Source: JAVBNU01 sp031551265 (lineage in GTDB: Bacteria; Cyanobacteriota; Vampirovibrionia; Gastranaerophilales; Gastranaerophilaceae). Taken from it: a DNA stretch of 64,000 bases. Positions 24,378-33,915 of the stretch are shown piece after piece. Position numbers and translations under genes: made by a program. The stretch lies in contig JAVBNU010000005.1 in NCBI GenBank assembly GCA_031551265.1, positions 62,001 to 126,000 on the forward strand. Reading direction: 5' to 3'. The notes under the pieces are model-generated. The model worked only from the letters and a program-made list of their open reading frames with translations. It searched no databases and had not been told where the DNA came from. Within the stretch, counting starts at the first letter, position 1. Every line of letters begins with the position of its first letter.

Positions 24378-25640
24378 TTAAAAATATTCTTTGAAAATTT
24401 TCATTGAGCAATACTGGCCGCACATCGTGCATGGTGTTCCGTCTTTAATTTTTTCGAACACGCATTTGTCGATGGCGTATTTTGCTTGCTCAGTCCAATC
24501 AAGGTTTTTGCGCGCGATAGACATTTTTCTGTCCATTTCAATCGCTCTTAAATTGCCTTTTGCCACATCAGCAGCGTGTGCCGCGATTTTGCTTGCAATA
24601 ATTCCTTCACGGACCTGCTGGACATTAGGCAGTCCTAAATGCTCTGCAGGCGTTACATAGCATAAGAAATCCGCTCCGTGGTAAGCTGCAAGAGTCCCGC
24701 CAATTGCTGATGTAATATGGTCGTAACCCGGTGCAATATCGGTAACTAACGGTCCTAAAACATATAATGGCGCGTAATCTGTTAATTTTTTTGCTGTTTC
24801 AATAACTGATGGGATCAGGTTCAATGGTACGTGTCCCGGGCCTTCCACCATTGATTGTACACCAGCTTCACGTGCACGTTTTACAAGCTCACCAAGCACA
24901 ATCGTTTCAGCAACTTGTGCTCTGTCACCTGCATCAGCGCCGCATCCGGGTCTCAATCCATCACCTAACGAAAGCGTGCAGTCATATGTGCGTGCAATAT
25001 CCAGCAACTCATCATAGTATTCATAAAGCGGGTTTTCCTGCCCTGTTGCTTTTATCCAGCAAGCAATCATTGAACCGCCGCGTGATACGATGTCAGTTAC
25101 GCGTCCTTGTTTTTGCAAAGCATCAACAACGAATTTTGTTACGCCGCAATGCACTGTTATAAAGTCTATGCCGTCACGGCAATGTTTTTCTATATCTGAA
25201 AATAATTTGTCTTTGCTTAGTCTTGAAATATCTTTGTATTCGTCCAGAGCTTCTTTACCAGCCTGATAAATCGGTACCGTACCTATTGGCAGTGCAGTTG
25301 CCGCGATAATTTCTTTTCTTACGTCATCCAAATTTGCGCCTGTCGACAAATCCATCAAAACATCTGCGCCTGTCGCTTCAATAACTTTTACTTTTGCCAG
25401 TTCTTCATCAAGTGTACTGCGTTCCAGCGAAGTGCCTATATTTGCGTTTATTTTGATTGTTAATCCTTCGCCAACACCTGTTGGGATAACGTTTTTGCGT
25501 TGGTTATTTTTTAGTATAACCACTCGTCCTTGTGCTACTTTGTCACGAAGAACATTAACATCGATACCTTCTTTGAAAGCAACTGCTTCCATTTCAGGTG
25601 TAATATTGCCTTTTTTGGCTTCAATAAGTTGTGTTGTCAT
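24378..25640 (-). CDS. thiC: Phosphomethylpyrimidine synthase ThiC
   Basis: ThiC is a radical-SAM enzyme that rearranges aminoimidazole ribotide into the HMP-phosphate pyrimidine of thiamine. The 420-residue protein has the family blocks RGGSMIACWIKATGQENPLYE, GLRPGCGADAGDRAQ, VEGPGHVPLN and the C-terminal CTMCGQYC cluster motif (C-x2-C-x4-C). It is the shorter, non-proteobacterial form. There is no TPP riboswitch recognisable in the 230 bases upstream. thiG lies 30 kb away, so thiamine genes are scattered. Confidence 0.95.
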   Translation of the reverse strand: MTTQLIEAKKGNITPEMEAVAFKEGIDVNVLRDKVAQGRVVILKNNQRKNVIPTGVGEGLTIKINANIGTSLERSTLDEELAKVKVIEATGADVLMDLSTGANLDDVRKEIIAATALPIGTVPIYQAGKEALDEYKDISRLSKDKLFSDIEKHCRDGIDFITVHCGVTKFVVDALQKQGRVTDIVSRGGSMIACWIKATGQENPLYEYYDELLDIARTYDCTLSLGDGLRPGCGADAGDRAQVAETIVLGELVKRAREAGVQSMVEGPGHVPLNLIPSVIETAKKLTDYAPLYVLGPLVTDIAPGYDHITSAIGGTLAAYHGADFLCYVTPAEHLGLPNVQQVREGIIASKIAAHAADVAKGNLRAIEMDRKMSIARKNLDWTEQAKYAIDKCVFEKIKDGTPCTMCGQYCSMKIFKEYF

Positions 25641-25707
25641 TTTTTACTCCGATAATAATTATTACTCTATCATAGTTCAAGAAAAATTATTATTCAAATT
25701 AATATTT

Positions 25708-25852
25708 CTCCCCCACTCCCCGATGCGGGAGAGGGGTTGGGGTGAGGGGTAGAATCACTTTAAAAAATATTGTACCCCTCACCCTGTTTTCTAACATTCG
25801 CCTATGGCTCATATTGAAAACAGACCTCTCCCGCACCGGGGAGAGGTCTGTT
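25708..25852. repeat. Compound CTCTCCCGC / GGTGAGGG repeat
   Basis: Two inverted modules lie side by side: one from CTCCCCCACTCC to GGGGTGAGGGGTAG, the other from TACCCCTCACC to CCGGGGAGAGGTC. Each folds on itself, with CCTCTCCCGC as a core. Same family as 15782 and 44409. No ORF. Confidence 0.7.
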
Positions 25853-25874
25853 CTACTTCTATCAATATTTTTAT

Positions 25875-26519
25875 CTACTTAAAATACCCACCGTCAGCAT
25901 AATATTTTGAGCAATACTTCCCGCTGCCTGTTTTTGAACAATCTTTTTCTACTTCTGCATAAGGCTTATCGTAGCCAAACTCTTCGATTTTCGATTTGAA
26001 AACATAAAACCCGAAAATATCTTGTCCGAACTTATTGGGGGGTAAAAGACCATTCACGTCAAAAAACAGCTTGGCGCAAGGTGTCGTGTCATCACAATTT
26101 TCGGTTATACTTGAAAAGCCAATCAACATATCTTTGTCTTTTTGAATCAAATATTGCATCGTATCACTGGACATTTTAGGCACAGGCTTGTTATTCATAT
26201 ATTTGTATTTATAACGTTTGGAATCAACGTCTCTAAACGTACCTTCGCCGAGATATTTTAAATAATAATGAAATACTTCATATGACGAAATTTTACTGTC
26301 CTGATTAGTATCACGAGCATAATCTTCGTTGAATATTTTTACCAAATGGAAAAAATATTTGGTATCTTTTTCTTCTTTTTTCCATTTTGAAATTAGGTTC
26401 GGCTGAATATAACTCTCCGAAATTTTAGGCACAAGCAGCGCTACAATTAGAGATATGAGAAAAATTATTATAACAACTTCTACGAGCGAGAAGGCTCTTT
26501 TTCTGTCGTTATCTTGCAA
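25875..26519 (-). CDS. Type IV pilin-like / pseudopilin protein
   Basis: The 214-residue protein has a prepilin-type N-terminus: a basic leader MQDNDRKRA, then FSLVEVVIIIFLISLIVALLVP as a hydrophobic helix with the conserved Glu at position 5 of the mature protein. Cleavage would be after Ala rather than the usual Gly. The large globular part has cysteine pairs near the C-terminus (CDDTTPC; CSKTGSGKYCS). It overlaps the PHP gene by 11 bases and ends the rny-ymdB-PHP-pilin operon. A minor pilin or a type II secretion pseudopilin are both possible. Confidence 0.8.
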   Translation of the reverse strand: MQDNDRKRAFSLVEVVIIIFLISLIVALLVPKISESYIQPNLISKWKKEEKDTKYFFHLVKIFNEDYARDTNQDSKISSYEVFHYYLKYLGEGTFRDVDSKRYKYKYMNNKPVPKMSSDTMQYLIQKDKDMLIGFSSITENCDDTTPCAKLFFDVNGLLPPNKFGQDIFGFYVFKSKIEEFGYDKPYAEVEKDCSKTGSGKYCSKYYADGGYFK

Positions 26520-27375
26520 TATCTAGCCTCTTTTTTTCTTGCACGAGTGACTCGTACACCCAATCAGGAATGAAGTTTTTACCCATTATTACATTGCCGT
26601 TGTTGGGGTTAGGCGAGTGGAAGTCCGAACCGCCTGTTACGATTAGCCCCAATTTTTCAGCTAAAGTAAAATAGTACTCTACCATAGCCGGTGAATGCTT
26701 ACGATGATATGCCTCAATGCCCCTCAGTCCATAATGCATCAATTCTTCGATAATTTCTTCCGCAATATCGATATCATACGGGTGAGCAATAACAGGTACG
26801 CCACCTGCATCATAAATGATTTCAACGGCATCATGAGGTGAGACGGTTTTTCTTTGCACATAAACGTCCGAGCCATCATGAATAAATTTTGCGTATGCTT
26901 CCATCACACTGCCTGTACCACGAGCCATTGTAATAGCTTTGGCGATATGGGGACGGCCGATACTGCCACCAACTGCAACTAACGATTTTATTGTATCAAA
27001 AGAAACTTTTATACCGGCTTTTTTGTTCAAAAGATGTATAATCTGGTTCGTTTGTTCAATACGCGCATTTTGCTGCGTCTCAATAAGCTTTTTAAAATCG
27101 CTGTGCTTGGTGTCCATAAAGAAGCCCAGAATATGAATCTCATAGTTTTTGTAAATTGTGTTTATTTCCACACCGGGAACTATTATTAGCTCTTTTTCCG
27201 ATTTTTCGGCAGCACGATTTTTTGCGTATTCAACAGCAATGTCATACGATAAAACATTATCGTGATCAGTCAATGCAATAACTTCAAGCTCGCACTCGAC
27301 TGCAGTGTCCACGATTTTTTCAGGTGAAAAGGCTCCATCTGAATAATTCGTGTGAATATGTAAGTCTGCTTTCAC
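26509..27375 (-). CDS. PHP-domain phosphoesterase (RNase AM / YciV-like)
   Basis: The 288-residue protein opens with the PHP metal motif DLHIHTNYSDG, followed by ALTDHDN near 37 and later GRPHIA, HPYD and GGSDFH blocks, as in the YciV/TrpH group. Members hydrolyse 3'-5' bisnucleotides or trim the 5' ends of RNA, which fits its operon with RNase Y and YmdB. The start is a GTG with AAGGA upstream. Seventeen bases separate it from ymdB. Confidence 0.85.
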   Translation of the reverse strand: MKADLHIHTNYSDGAFSPEKIVDTAVECELEVIALTDHDNVLSYDIAVEYAKNRAAEKSEKELIIVPGVEINTIYKNYEIHILGFFMDTKHSDFKKLIETQQNARIEQTNQIIHLLNKKAGIKVSFDTIKSLVAVGGSIGRPHIAKAITMARGTGSVMEAYAKFIHDGSDVYVQRKTVSPHDAVEIIYDAGGVPVIAHPYDIDIAEEIIEELMHYGLRGIEAYHRKHSPAMVEYYFTLAEKLGLIVTGGSDFHSPNPNNGNVIMGKNFIPDWVYESLVQEKKRLDIAR

Positions 27376-27392
27376 ATCTTATCCTTTCGTCA

Positions 27393-28214
27393 TCATTTTT
27401 CCTCACTAAACATTTTTTCGTACTGAATTCTTTTTATGTTACAAGCCGAACCGTCAGACACATTGAGAGTCAAATACACAGCGTTTACCTGCGTTGTGCT
27501 GCCATCTGCAACCTCAAAACGTTCAGGTAACCCTGTAAGTAGCCTCTTTAGCGATTCTTCGTAACGCATACCTATAATTCCATCATTCGCGCCGCAAAAA
27601 CCGGCATCCGTGATATAGGCCATTTTGCCGTTCATAATTTGGTCATCGGCAGTTTGCACATGCGTGTGCGTACCTAAAACAGCGCTTACGCCAAGAGCTT
27701 CACAATATTTGCCAAAGCAAAACTTCTCAGCAGTCGCCTCCGCATGAAAATCAATGATTATTATAGGTGTTATTTTTTTCCATTTTTCAATTTCTTTTGC
27801 AATAATAGCCCAGGGTGAATGAACAACATCCATAAAAACCTTACCCAAAAGGCTTATTACAACGATTTTAACATTATTCTTTTCAAATAGCCTGGCGCCA
27901 ACTCCCGGCACCTCATCAGGATAATTCAACGGACGAACCAATCGTTCGGAATTATCTATAAACGCATAAATATCTTTTTTGTCCCAAATATGATTGCCTG
28001 TCGTAAAACAATCAATCCCCATCTCAGCAAGCTCCTTATGATTTTTTTCGGTTAGCCCAAAACCATGAGAAGCGTTTTCGACATTCGCGATAATAAAATC
28101 GCTATCTTTGTCGAAAATATTCAAAGGATTATTTTCCATAAAATCGGCGACAGCCCGTCGCCCGGGGCGACCAACTATATCACCGAAAAAAAGTATATTT
28201 ATTGTATCAGTCAT
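27393..28214 (-). CDS. ymdB: YmdB-family metallophosphoesterase
   Basis: YmdB-type enzymes hydrolyse 2',3'-cyclic nucleotides. The 273-residue protein carries the family blocks FFGDIVGRPGRRAV, NVENASHGFGLT, TTGNHIWDKK, IDFHAEATAEK and GTHTHVQTAD, which include all expected metal-binding His, Asp and Asn residues. It starts 12 bases after rny, the usual neighbour in Firmicutes. No strong ribosome-binding site is visible, suggesting translational coupling to rny. Confidence 0.92.
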   Translation of the reverse strand: MTDTINILFFGDIVGRPGRRAVADFMENNPLNIFDKDSDFIIANVENASHGFGLTEKNHKELAEMGIDCFTTGNHIWDKKDIYAFIDNSERLVRPLNYPDEVPGVGARLFEKNNVKIVVISLLGKVFMDVVHSPWAIIAKEIEKWKKITPIIIIDFHAEATAEKFCFGKYCEALGVSAVLGTHTHVQTADDQIMNGKMAYITDAGFCGANDGIIGMRYEESLKRLLTGLPERFEVADGSTTQVNAVYLTLNVSDGSACNIKRIQYEKMFSEEK

Positions 28215-28226
28215 TATTTATTACTA

Positions 28227-29750
28227 TTATTTTGCTACTTCGGTAGTTCTGATTTCACGAACAACGGTAACTCTGATTTGTCCGGGATAATCAAGCTCTT
28301 CTTCGATACGTTTTACGATATCACGTGCTAATTTTGCACTTGCAAGATCATCGAAGAGCTCAGGCTGTACGATAATGCGAACTTCTCTACCTGCCTGAAC
28401 AGCGAAGGATTGTTTTATACCTTCATAGCTGGATGCAATTTCTTCAAGTTTTTTGAGACGTTTTATATAAATTTCTAATGTATCTCGTCTTGAACCGGGT
28501 CTGCCGGCTGAAATTGTATCTGCCAGTTTAACCAGAACTGCTTCAATTGAATTAGCTACAACATCATCATGATGCGCCTCAATCGCATGAATAATTTCTT
28601 CGCGTTCGCCAAAGCGTCTTGCAAGCTCAACACCCAACTCAATATGTGTACCTTCTTGAGTTTGGTCAACGGCTTTACCGATGTCGTGCAATAGGCCCGC
28701 GCGTTTTGCGACTTTGACGTTCGCTCCGATTTCGGCCGCTATCATACCGGCGATGTGTCCGACCTCTAATGAGTGTTTAAGGACATTTTGCCCGTAACTT
28801 GTGCGATAATATAAACGACCTAGAGTTTTTACCAGTTCTTTATGTAAATTCACCACACCTAAATCAAGTGCAGCATTTTCGCCTTCTTGCTTAATTTTTT
28901 CTTCGATTTCTTCACGTGATTTTTCAACCATATCTTCAATTCGGACAGGGTGAATACGTCCGTCAACAATAAGCTTTTCTAAGGTTAACTTCGCTATCTC
29001 ACGTTTGACAGGGTCAAAACACGAAAGAACAACAGCCTCAGGCGTATCATCAATAATTAAATCAACCCCTGTCAGTGTCTCGAGCGTTCTGATATTTCTA
29101 CCTTCACGCCCGATAATACGACCTTTCATATCGTCAGACGGCAAATTCACAACCGAAACCGTTGACTCTACAACTTGATCGATTGCGCATCTTTGCATTG
29201 TTGTGCAAAGAATTTCTTTAGCTTTTTCGTTGGCTGTTTCTTTGATTTTGATTTCGTGTTCGCGAATAAGCTGCATTTCTTCCTGGCGTAAATCGTTTTT
29301 GATTTGTTCTAAAAGGATGTTTTTTGCTTCCTCTGCAGACATTCCTGCCACACGCTCTAATTCTTTTATTTGTTTGTCGATTAATTCCGCTAAATAATCT
29401 TCTTTGTCCTCAAGTTCGCTTTCTTTCTTTTGTAGTGCGCAATCCTTGTCTGTTACTTGTTGTACTTTATTTTCAAGATCGTCTTCTCTTTGTGTCAGCC
29501 TGGCTTCTGTTCTTGAAGCTTCCTGTTTGTGTTCTCTTATATCTTCGTTCAGTTTTTCACGTTCGTTGCTCAATTCTTCTTTTGCCTGAAGTATAGCAGC
29601 GCGTTTTATTGTATTTTCACGTTCGGCTGCATCTTGCTCTTTGCTTGTCAGAGTTGCTTGCAGCTCTGAATTTTTTCTCGCAAGTTTTCTGTTTCTGTTA
29701 TCGAACCAAACAAGAACAACGATAAGTATTGGAATGACGATATAAAACAC
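28227..29750 (-). CDS. rny: Ribonuclease Y
   Basis: RNase Y is the membrane-anchored endonuclease that starts mRNA decay. The 507-residue protein has an N-terminal membrane segment (FYIVIPILIVVLVWF), a long coiled coil (about 25-150), a KH domain with GRIIGREGRNIR, and an HD domain (VLKHSLEVGHIAG ... GLLHDIGKAVD). The annotated start is GTG. The upstream TACAGGA is too far to be an ideal ribosome-binding site. It is first of a four-gene operon with ymdB, the PHP enzyme and a pilin gene. Confidence 0.95.
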   Translation of the reverse strand: MFYIVIPILIVVLVWFDNRNRKLARKNSELQATLTSKEQDAAERENTIKRAAILQAKEELSNEREKLNEDIREHKQEASRTEARLTQREDDLENKVQQVTDKDCALQKKESELEDKEDYLAELIDKQIKELERVAGMSAEEAKNILLEQIKNDLRQEEMQLIREHEIKIKETANEKAKEILCTTMQRCAIDQVVESTVSVVNLPSDDMKGRIIGREGRNIRTLETLTGVDLIIDDTPEAVVLSCFDPVKREIAKLTLEKLIVDGRIHPVRIEDMVEKSREEIEEKIKQEGENAALDLGVVNLHKELVKTLGRLYYRTSYGQNVLKHSLEVGHIAGMIAAEIGANVKVAKRAGLLHDIGKAVDQTQEGTHIELGVELARRFGEREEIIHAIEAHHDDVVANSIEAVLVKLADTISAGRPGSRRDTLEIYIKRLKKLEEIASSYEGIKQSFAVQAGREVRIIVQPELFDDLASAKLARDIVKRIEEELDYPGQIRVTVVREIRTTEVAK

Positions 29751-29973
29751 ATTTAATATATTTGTATTTTCGATTGTCCTGTACCTCGTTCTTATGTATA
29801 TCTACTATTCCCTTGTTGCCTCACGGCACAAGGGTTATTCCTCTTTTCAGATTAAATCAGTTTTTACATAATTTATATAATAAAAAAATTATCTACAACT
29901 TAATTTTATAGTACCATGATTAAGCGCATTGCACAACTATCTATGTAACATTGGCTAATATGAAATTACATAA

Positions 29974-30003
29974 AAAAGAGGCAGATTTTTGTCTGCCTCT
30001 TTC
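29974..30003 (-). terminator. Strong bidirectional terminator
   Basis: A GAGGCAGA / TCTGCCTC stem with a short loop is flanked by T-runs in both directions. It ends the TRL-like gene on the minus strand; no plus-strand gene enters it. Confidence 0.85.
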
Positions 30004-30019
30004 TAAAATTATTTAAATT

Positions 30020-30334
30020 TTATTGACCGTATGCTTTTACCGTGACTTTTTTGAAGCCTACAATATTTTTAGTATCTGTGTCGTAGTGTGATAAGCTTTT
30101 CACGCCGCCATTTTTCATAGCAGTAGCTACGCTACAATCACCTAATGCAACAACTCCAAAATAACTCGTACATGTTGCCGAGCCACATTTTGCAGGTGTT
30201 ACAGAACCTGAACCGCTGCCCGGCTCTTGAGCGCTTTTATATATAAAACCCATTACTGATTCTGCTTTCACTCCTGTTGCGAAAACGATACTAAACATAG
30301 CTGCTAAAGCTAATACGCATACTAATTTTTTCAT
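30020..30334 (-). CDS. TRL-like family exported protein
   Basis: The ORF can extend to a TTG at 30361, but the ATG at 30334 follows AAAGGAG at the right distance and begins a signal peptide (MKKLVCVLALAAMFSIVFATGVKA), giving 104 residues. The mature part matches the TRL-like family: VMGFIYKSAQEP, then VVALGDCSVATAMKNGGVKSLSHYDTDTKNIVGF and a terminal strand TVKAYGQ. Here it has two extra cysteines (CGSATC) that could form a disulfide. Function of the family is unknown. It is transcribed with the DUF4870 gene ahead of it (gap 37 bp). Confidence 0.8.
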   Translation of the reverse strand: MKKLVCVLALAAMFSIVFATGVKAESVMGFIYKSAQEPGSGSGSVTPAKCGSATCTSYFGVVALGDCSVATAMKNGGVKSLSHYDTDTKNIVGFKKVTVKAYGQ

Positions 30335-30371
30335 ACTACCACTCCTTTTTTTCTTATACAATTCAAATTAA

Positions 30372-30788
30372 TTATGCAATTAATTTGAGGTCAAACGGAT
30401 ATTTGAACTCTTTGTTGTTATTAACTGCACTGGTGGCTTGTAGACATACAACCAGATTGAACACCCACACACCAAGATATAGCAGCTGCCCAACAAGTGG
30501 AATAATATTTACTACCACAGCTATAAGTATCAAAATTTGGAAATTAAGCGTTCTGAGCAAGAATTCTTGTCCGAATTTGCTTAAGTTTTTGTTTGTATAA
30601 AAAATAACCGCACTAGGGATAACGCTGACAACAATACTCAAAAGAGCTGCAATAGCTAACAGCCTTCTTTCATCATCATCAGGCATTGCAGGTCTTTCGT
30701 GCTCCTCAATGTGATTTACTTCCTGTACCACTTCCGATGCAGTCTCTTGCTGGTTAACGTCCTGATTGTTTACTTCTTCATTACTCAT
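30372..30788 (-). CDS. DUF4870-type membrane protein
   Basis: The 138-residue protein has a long acidic, Gln/Glu-rich N-terminus (about 1-40) and then hydrophobic helices at about 43-65, 78-100 and 102-118, in the pattern of DUF4870/Tic20-like proteins (NFQILILIAVVVNIIPLVGQLLYLGVWVFNLV, C-terminal YPFDLKLI). It has a good ribosome-binding site (AGGAGAA). Unknown role in the cytoplasmic membrane. First gene of a pair with the TRL-like protein. Confidence 0.75.
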   Translation of the reverse strand: MSNEEVNNQDVNQQETASEVVQEVNHIEEHERPAMPDDDERRLLAIAALLSIVVSVIPSAVIFYTNKNLSKFGQEFLLRTLNFQILILIAVVVNIIPLVGQLLYLGVWVFNLVVCLQATSAVNNNKEFKYPFDLKLIA

Positions 30789-30897
30789 ACCGAATTTCTC
30801 CTATAAAACGACAAATTTAATTTACTTACACAAGTATAGCGAAAAAAGTCGAATCTGTAAATCATGGCTATTGAAATACAAAGTTAATTCTTGCCAG

Positions 30898-31099
30898 GTC
30901 ACCCTGAAACATTCGATTGCAAAATTATGCTTTAATCGTTCATGTTCAGGGTCTGTCGGATTGTCTATCATAATCCACGATTATCCGACAGATGCACTTG
31001 TTCAAGTATCCTGATATGTACGGCTCCTTTGTCGCCTACATCTCAAGCCTGAACACAAACGTACTATACAAAACACGATAACTAGCGCTTCAGCATGAC
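30898..31099. repeat. 202-bp dispersed repeat, copy 1
   Basis: Begins GTCACCCTGAAACATT and ends CTTCAGCATGAC. It aligns end to end with 36983-37184, also 202 bp, with matching blocks such as TTCAGGGTCTGTCGGATTG, TATCCGACAGATGCACTT and GTCGCCTACATCTCAAGCC. Terminal inverted GTCAnnCTGA and several internal dyads (CCGACAGA / TCTGTCGG) suggest a non-autonomous palindromic element. No ORF. Confidence 0.85.
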
Positions 31100-31117
31100 T
31101 AAAAACGTTTAGGAAAT

Positions 31118-31882
31118 TTACACCAGCAATGCCGTGAGTGTATCTATTGTTTTAAATTTTTTTGGGGAGAACTGCGCTATGTAATCTTTTAGCAAATTGA
31201 AACAAAACGCTGAAATTGTCTCATTTGCCAGCTCATCGTAGCGAGTTTTATCTGTGAAATCAGTTTGCTGCAATGTCAATAAAAAATCTTTCAGCTTAAC
31301 ATTCATTTTTTTTAGTGAAACCAAACTACCTTTGCAGCTCTCACATACGACACCGCCGTTTTTGAGTGAAAAATAAATTTCTTCATCTGATAATTCGCAA
31401 TTACAGATTGCGCATTTTTGTAATTCAAGCGCATAGCCCAAAATATTCATCATTTTTAGTTGAAACCGCATAACTGCAAGCATTACTTCAACTTTTTCGC
31501 TGCATTCCGCTATTCTGCTGAGGCACGCATAGAACAAGTCAAAAATTTCTTCGCTGCTCGGATCATTTTCAACGCCAAAATTCATAACTATTTCAGCACA
31601 ATACATTGAGTACAACAATTTATCCATATCAACGCGAATTTTATTGAAAGTGTTTAACGCCTCAGCCTGTGCAATAGTATTGAGATTTTTACCCTTATAA
31701 AGCATCAACCGATTGGCGACCAATGTATCCATACGCCCACCCAGTTTGCTTTTAGGCTTTTTGCTGCCTTTTGCTACACCACGTATCAACCCCTTGTCTT
31801 TTGAATACATTACGACAATTTTATCGGTTTCACTTAACGGGTATGACTTTAAATTTATTGCGTTGGTTACAAAATTTTGCAT
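31118..31882 (-). CDS. recO: DNA repair protein RecO
   Basis: RecO helps load RecA at gaps with RecR. The 254-residue protein begins with the OB-fold block (NAINLKSYPLSETDKIVVMYSKDKGLIRGVAKGSKKPKSKLGG) and has a zinc-type pair CAICNCEL ... CESC at about 148-175. It lies 13 bases downstream of the PilT-like gene and is the last gene of that run. Confidence 0.9.
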   Translation of the reverse strand: MQNFVTNAINLKSYPLSETDKIVVMYSKDKGLIRGVAKGSKKPKSKLGGRMDTLVANRLMLYKGKNLNTIAQAEALNTFNKIRVDMDKLLYSMYCAEIVMNFGVENDPSSEEIFDLFYACLSRIAECSEKVEVMLAVMRFQLKMMNILGYALELQKCAICNCELSDEEIYFSLKNGGVVCESCKGSLVSLKKMNVKLKDFLLTLQQTDFTDKTRYDELANETISAFCFNLLKDYIAQFSPKKFKTIDTLTALLV

Positions 31883-31895
31883 CTCTTCTCTTTAT

Positions 31896-32999
31896 CTAAG
31901 GTTTTTCTGTTCCGTGGAAAGCTCCTCTCAGCATCTGCTGCAATTCATTTTCCTTATTACTGTTTTTCAAAGCATTTTCTTTCGTAATAATGCCATTACT
32001 CGCAAGCAAGTGCAGTGACATATTCAAAGTCAGCATTTCGTTGTAGGTGCCCCGTTTGACCAGATTATATATCTGCTCAAGCTCATTTTTAGCAATCAAA
32101 TCCTCTACTGTAGTCGTTACAACCATTATTTCACAGGCCGGAATTCGCCCTTTAGTATCAGCTCTTTCTACTAATTTTTGTGCGATCGTTCCTCTTAGTG
32201 TTTGCGATAGCTGCTGACGTACATAGTCTCGGTTTTGGGGTTCAAACATATTGACTACACGGTTTACCGTTTGTATGGCATCATTAGTGTGCAGCGTTGC
32301 AAATACCAAATGGCCTGTCTCAGCGGCTTTTAGTGCACTCTCGACAGTTTCTCTGTCTCTTATTTCGCCGATTAAAATAATGTCGGGATCCTGACGCATT
32401 GCGTATTTTACACCCGAAGGAAATGACTCCGTATCAACACCTATCTGACGTTGCGTAATCAGGGCTTCTTTATTTGTGTATAAAAATTCAATCGGATCTT
32501 CTATAGTTACAATATGTTTTGCATATTTAGCATTAATCGTATCAATTATACTTGCTATTGTCGTCGATTTTCCTGAGCCTGTCGGACCTGTAACCAGGAC
32601 TATGCCATTCTTTAATTCAGTAAATTGTAGCAAGCTTTGTGGCAAATTCAACTCACTTATACTTTTTATAGTATATGGAATGCAGCGACAAACCAAAGCC
32701 GTTTTCCCTAATTGACGACACAGATTAACTCTGAAACGGGAGACACCTTTGATTTCATACGCAAAGTCTAAATCATAAGCACTTTGTGCCGACATTCTTG
32801 CTATCTTGGGTAAAATAGCATCCATCGCCATACCTAATTGTTTTTCTGTTACAGAAGGCAAGTCCATTCGAATGATTTTTCCGTTTTTACGCATTATCGG
32901 CACTTCATCTACACGCAGGTGAATGTCAGACGCGCCCTTCGCTACTGCTTGTGTCAGGCAGCCGACTATGTCAAACTTGCCACTTTTATCTGGTTCCAT
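31896..32999 (-). CDS. pilT: PilT-type twitching motility ATPase
   Basis: The 367-residue ATPase has Walker A GPTGSGKST (about 131-139), the Asp box (VTIEDPIEF), Walker B (RQDPDIILIGEIRD), the His box (HLVFATLHTND) and the C-terminal AIPS-like region. PilT retracts type IV pili. The N-terminal domain has DIHLRVDEVPIMRKNGKI, normal for the family. The operon is pilT-recO, preceded after 82 bases by nadB-nadC. Together with the pilin at 25875 it indicates a type IV pilus-like system elsewhere in the genome. Confidence 0.92.
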   Translation of the reverse strand: MEPDKSGKFDIVGCLTQAVAKGASDIHLRVDEVPIMRKNGKIIRMDLPSVTEKQLGMAMDAILPKIARMSAQSAYDLDFAYEIKGVSRFRVNLCRQLGKTALVCRCIPYTIKSISELNLPQSLLQFTELKNGIVLVTGPTGSGKSTTIASIIDTINAKYAKHIVTIEDPIEFLYTNKEALITQRQIGVDTESFPSGVKYAMRQDPDIILIGEIRDRETVESALKAAETGHLVFATLHTNDAIQTVNRVVNMFEPQNRDYVRQQLSQTLRGTIAQKLVERADTKGRIPACEIMVVTTTVEDLIAKNELEQIYNLVKRGTYNEMLTLNMSLHLLASNGIITKENALKNSNKENELQQMLRGAFHGTEKP

Positions 33000-33081
33000 G
33001 ATTAATCTCCCAATACTATCCTAATTGTAGTGGCATTTTGAAAAAACACCAAATCATTTAAGAATATTTTACACAAATAAA

Positions 33082-33915
33082 TTAAAAATCCAATCCTATA
33101 TCAAGAGTACCCGCTTTGGAGATTAGAGAGCTTGAGGAAATAATATCAGCGCCGAGTTCGGCAAAGGACTTGATATTGTCTAAAGTTACGCTGCCGCTGA
33201 TTTCAATTAGGGCTTTTTTGTTAATAAATCCAACGCATTTTTTTATTTCAACATCTGTCATATTATCCAGCATAATAATGTCAGCTCTAGCTTCTAAAGC
33301 CTGTTCAACCTGGTCAAATGTATCACACTCAACTTCAATTTTATGAGCGTGAGAAGAATTTTTCCTAACTGCCTCAATTGCGTCTTTAACCGATCCTACA
33401 AGGGCTATATGATTATCTTTCAACATAATACAATCGCATAAATTGAAACGGTGTAGCGAGCCGCCGCCGGTTTTTACTGCATATTTTTCAAATAATCTGA
33501 ATCCGGGTGTATTTTTACGTGTATCCACAATCCTGGTGTCATACCCTTCTAAAGCTTTCACAAACTTATTTGTGTATGTAGCGATGCCGCTCATTCTTTG
33601 AATGTAGTTTAGTGCAATGCGTTCGCCTGTTAAAATTGTGCTTGCTTTGCCTTTAATCTCTGCAAGCAAGTTATTAGCAAGCATTTCGTTGCCGTCTTCA
33701 AAATAAAACTCAATTTCAACATCCTTGCTCAATACTCTGAATACTGTTTCAAAAACTTCTCTGCCACAGAGAATACCATCTACTCGTGTATTTAGGTATG
33801 CCGCTATATTTCTGTCATATTCAGCGATGCTGCCGGTCGAAATATCGCCATAGCCTATATCTTCCGAAAGAGCATTTTTCACATGTTGTTCTATTATAAA
33901 ATTATACAGCTGCAA
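33082..33915 (-). CDS. nadC: Quinolinate phosphoribosyltransferase NadC
   Basis: The enzyme makes nicotinate mononucleotide from quinolinate and PRPP in de novo NAD synthesis. The 277-residue protein has the blocks RMSGIATYT, RIVDTRKNTPGFR, KTGGGSLHRFNLCDCIMLKDNH and IEVECDTFDQ, all complete. It overlaps nadB by 14 bases. Note that nadA (quinolinate synthase), usually in this cluster, is not next to it. Confidence 0.95.
   Translation of the reverse strand: MQLYNFIIEQHVKNALSEDIGYGDISTGSIAEYDRNIAAYLNTRVDGILCGREVFETVFRVLSKDVEIEFYFEDGNEMLANNLLAEIKGKASTILTGERIALNYIQRMSGIATYTNKFVKALEGYDTRIVDTRKNTPGFRLFEKYAVKTGGGSLHRFNLCDCIMLKDNHIALVGSVKDAIEAVRKNSSHAHKIEVECDTFDQVEQALEARADIIMLDNMTDVEIKKCVGFINKKALIEISGSVTLDNIKSFAELGADIISSSSLISKAGTLDIGLDF

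Noticed and set aside
25641..25710. TPP riboswitch upstream of thiC
   Set aside because: The conserved CUGAGA and ACCUGA blocks are absent here and upstream of thiG; I could not find an aptamer.
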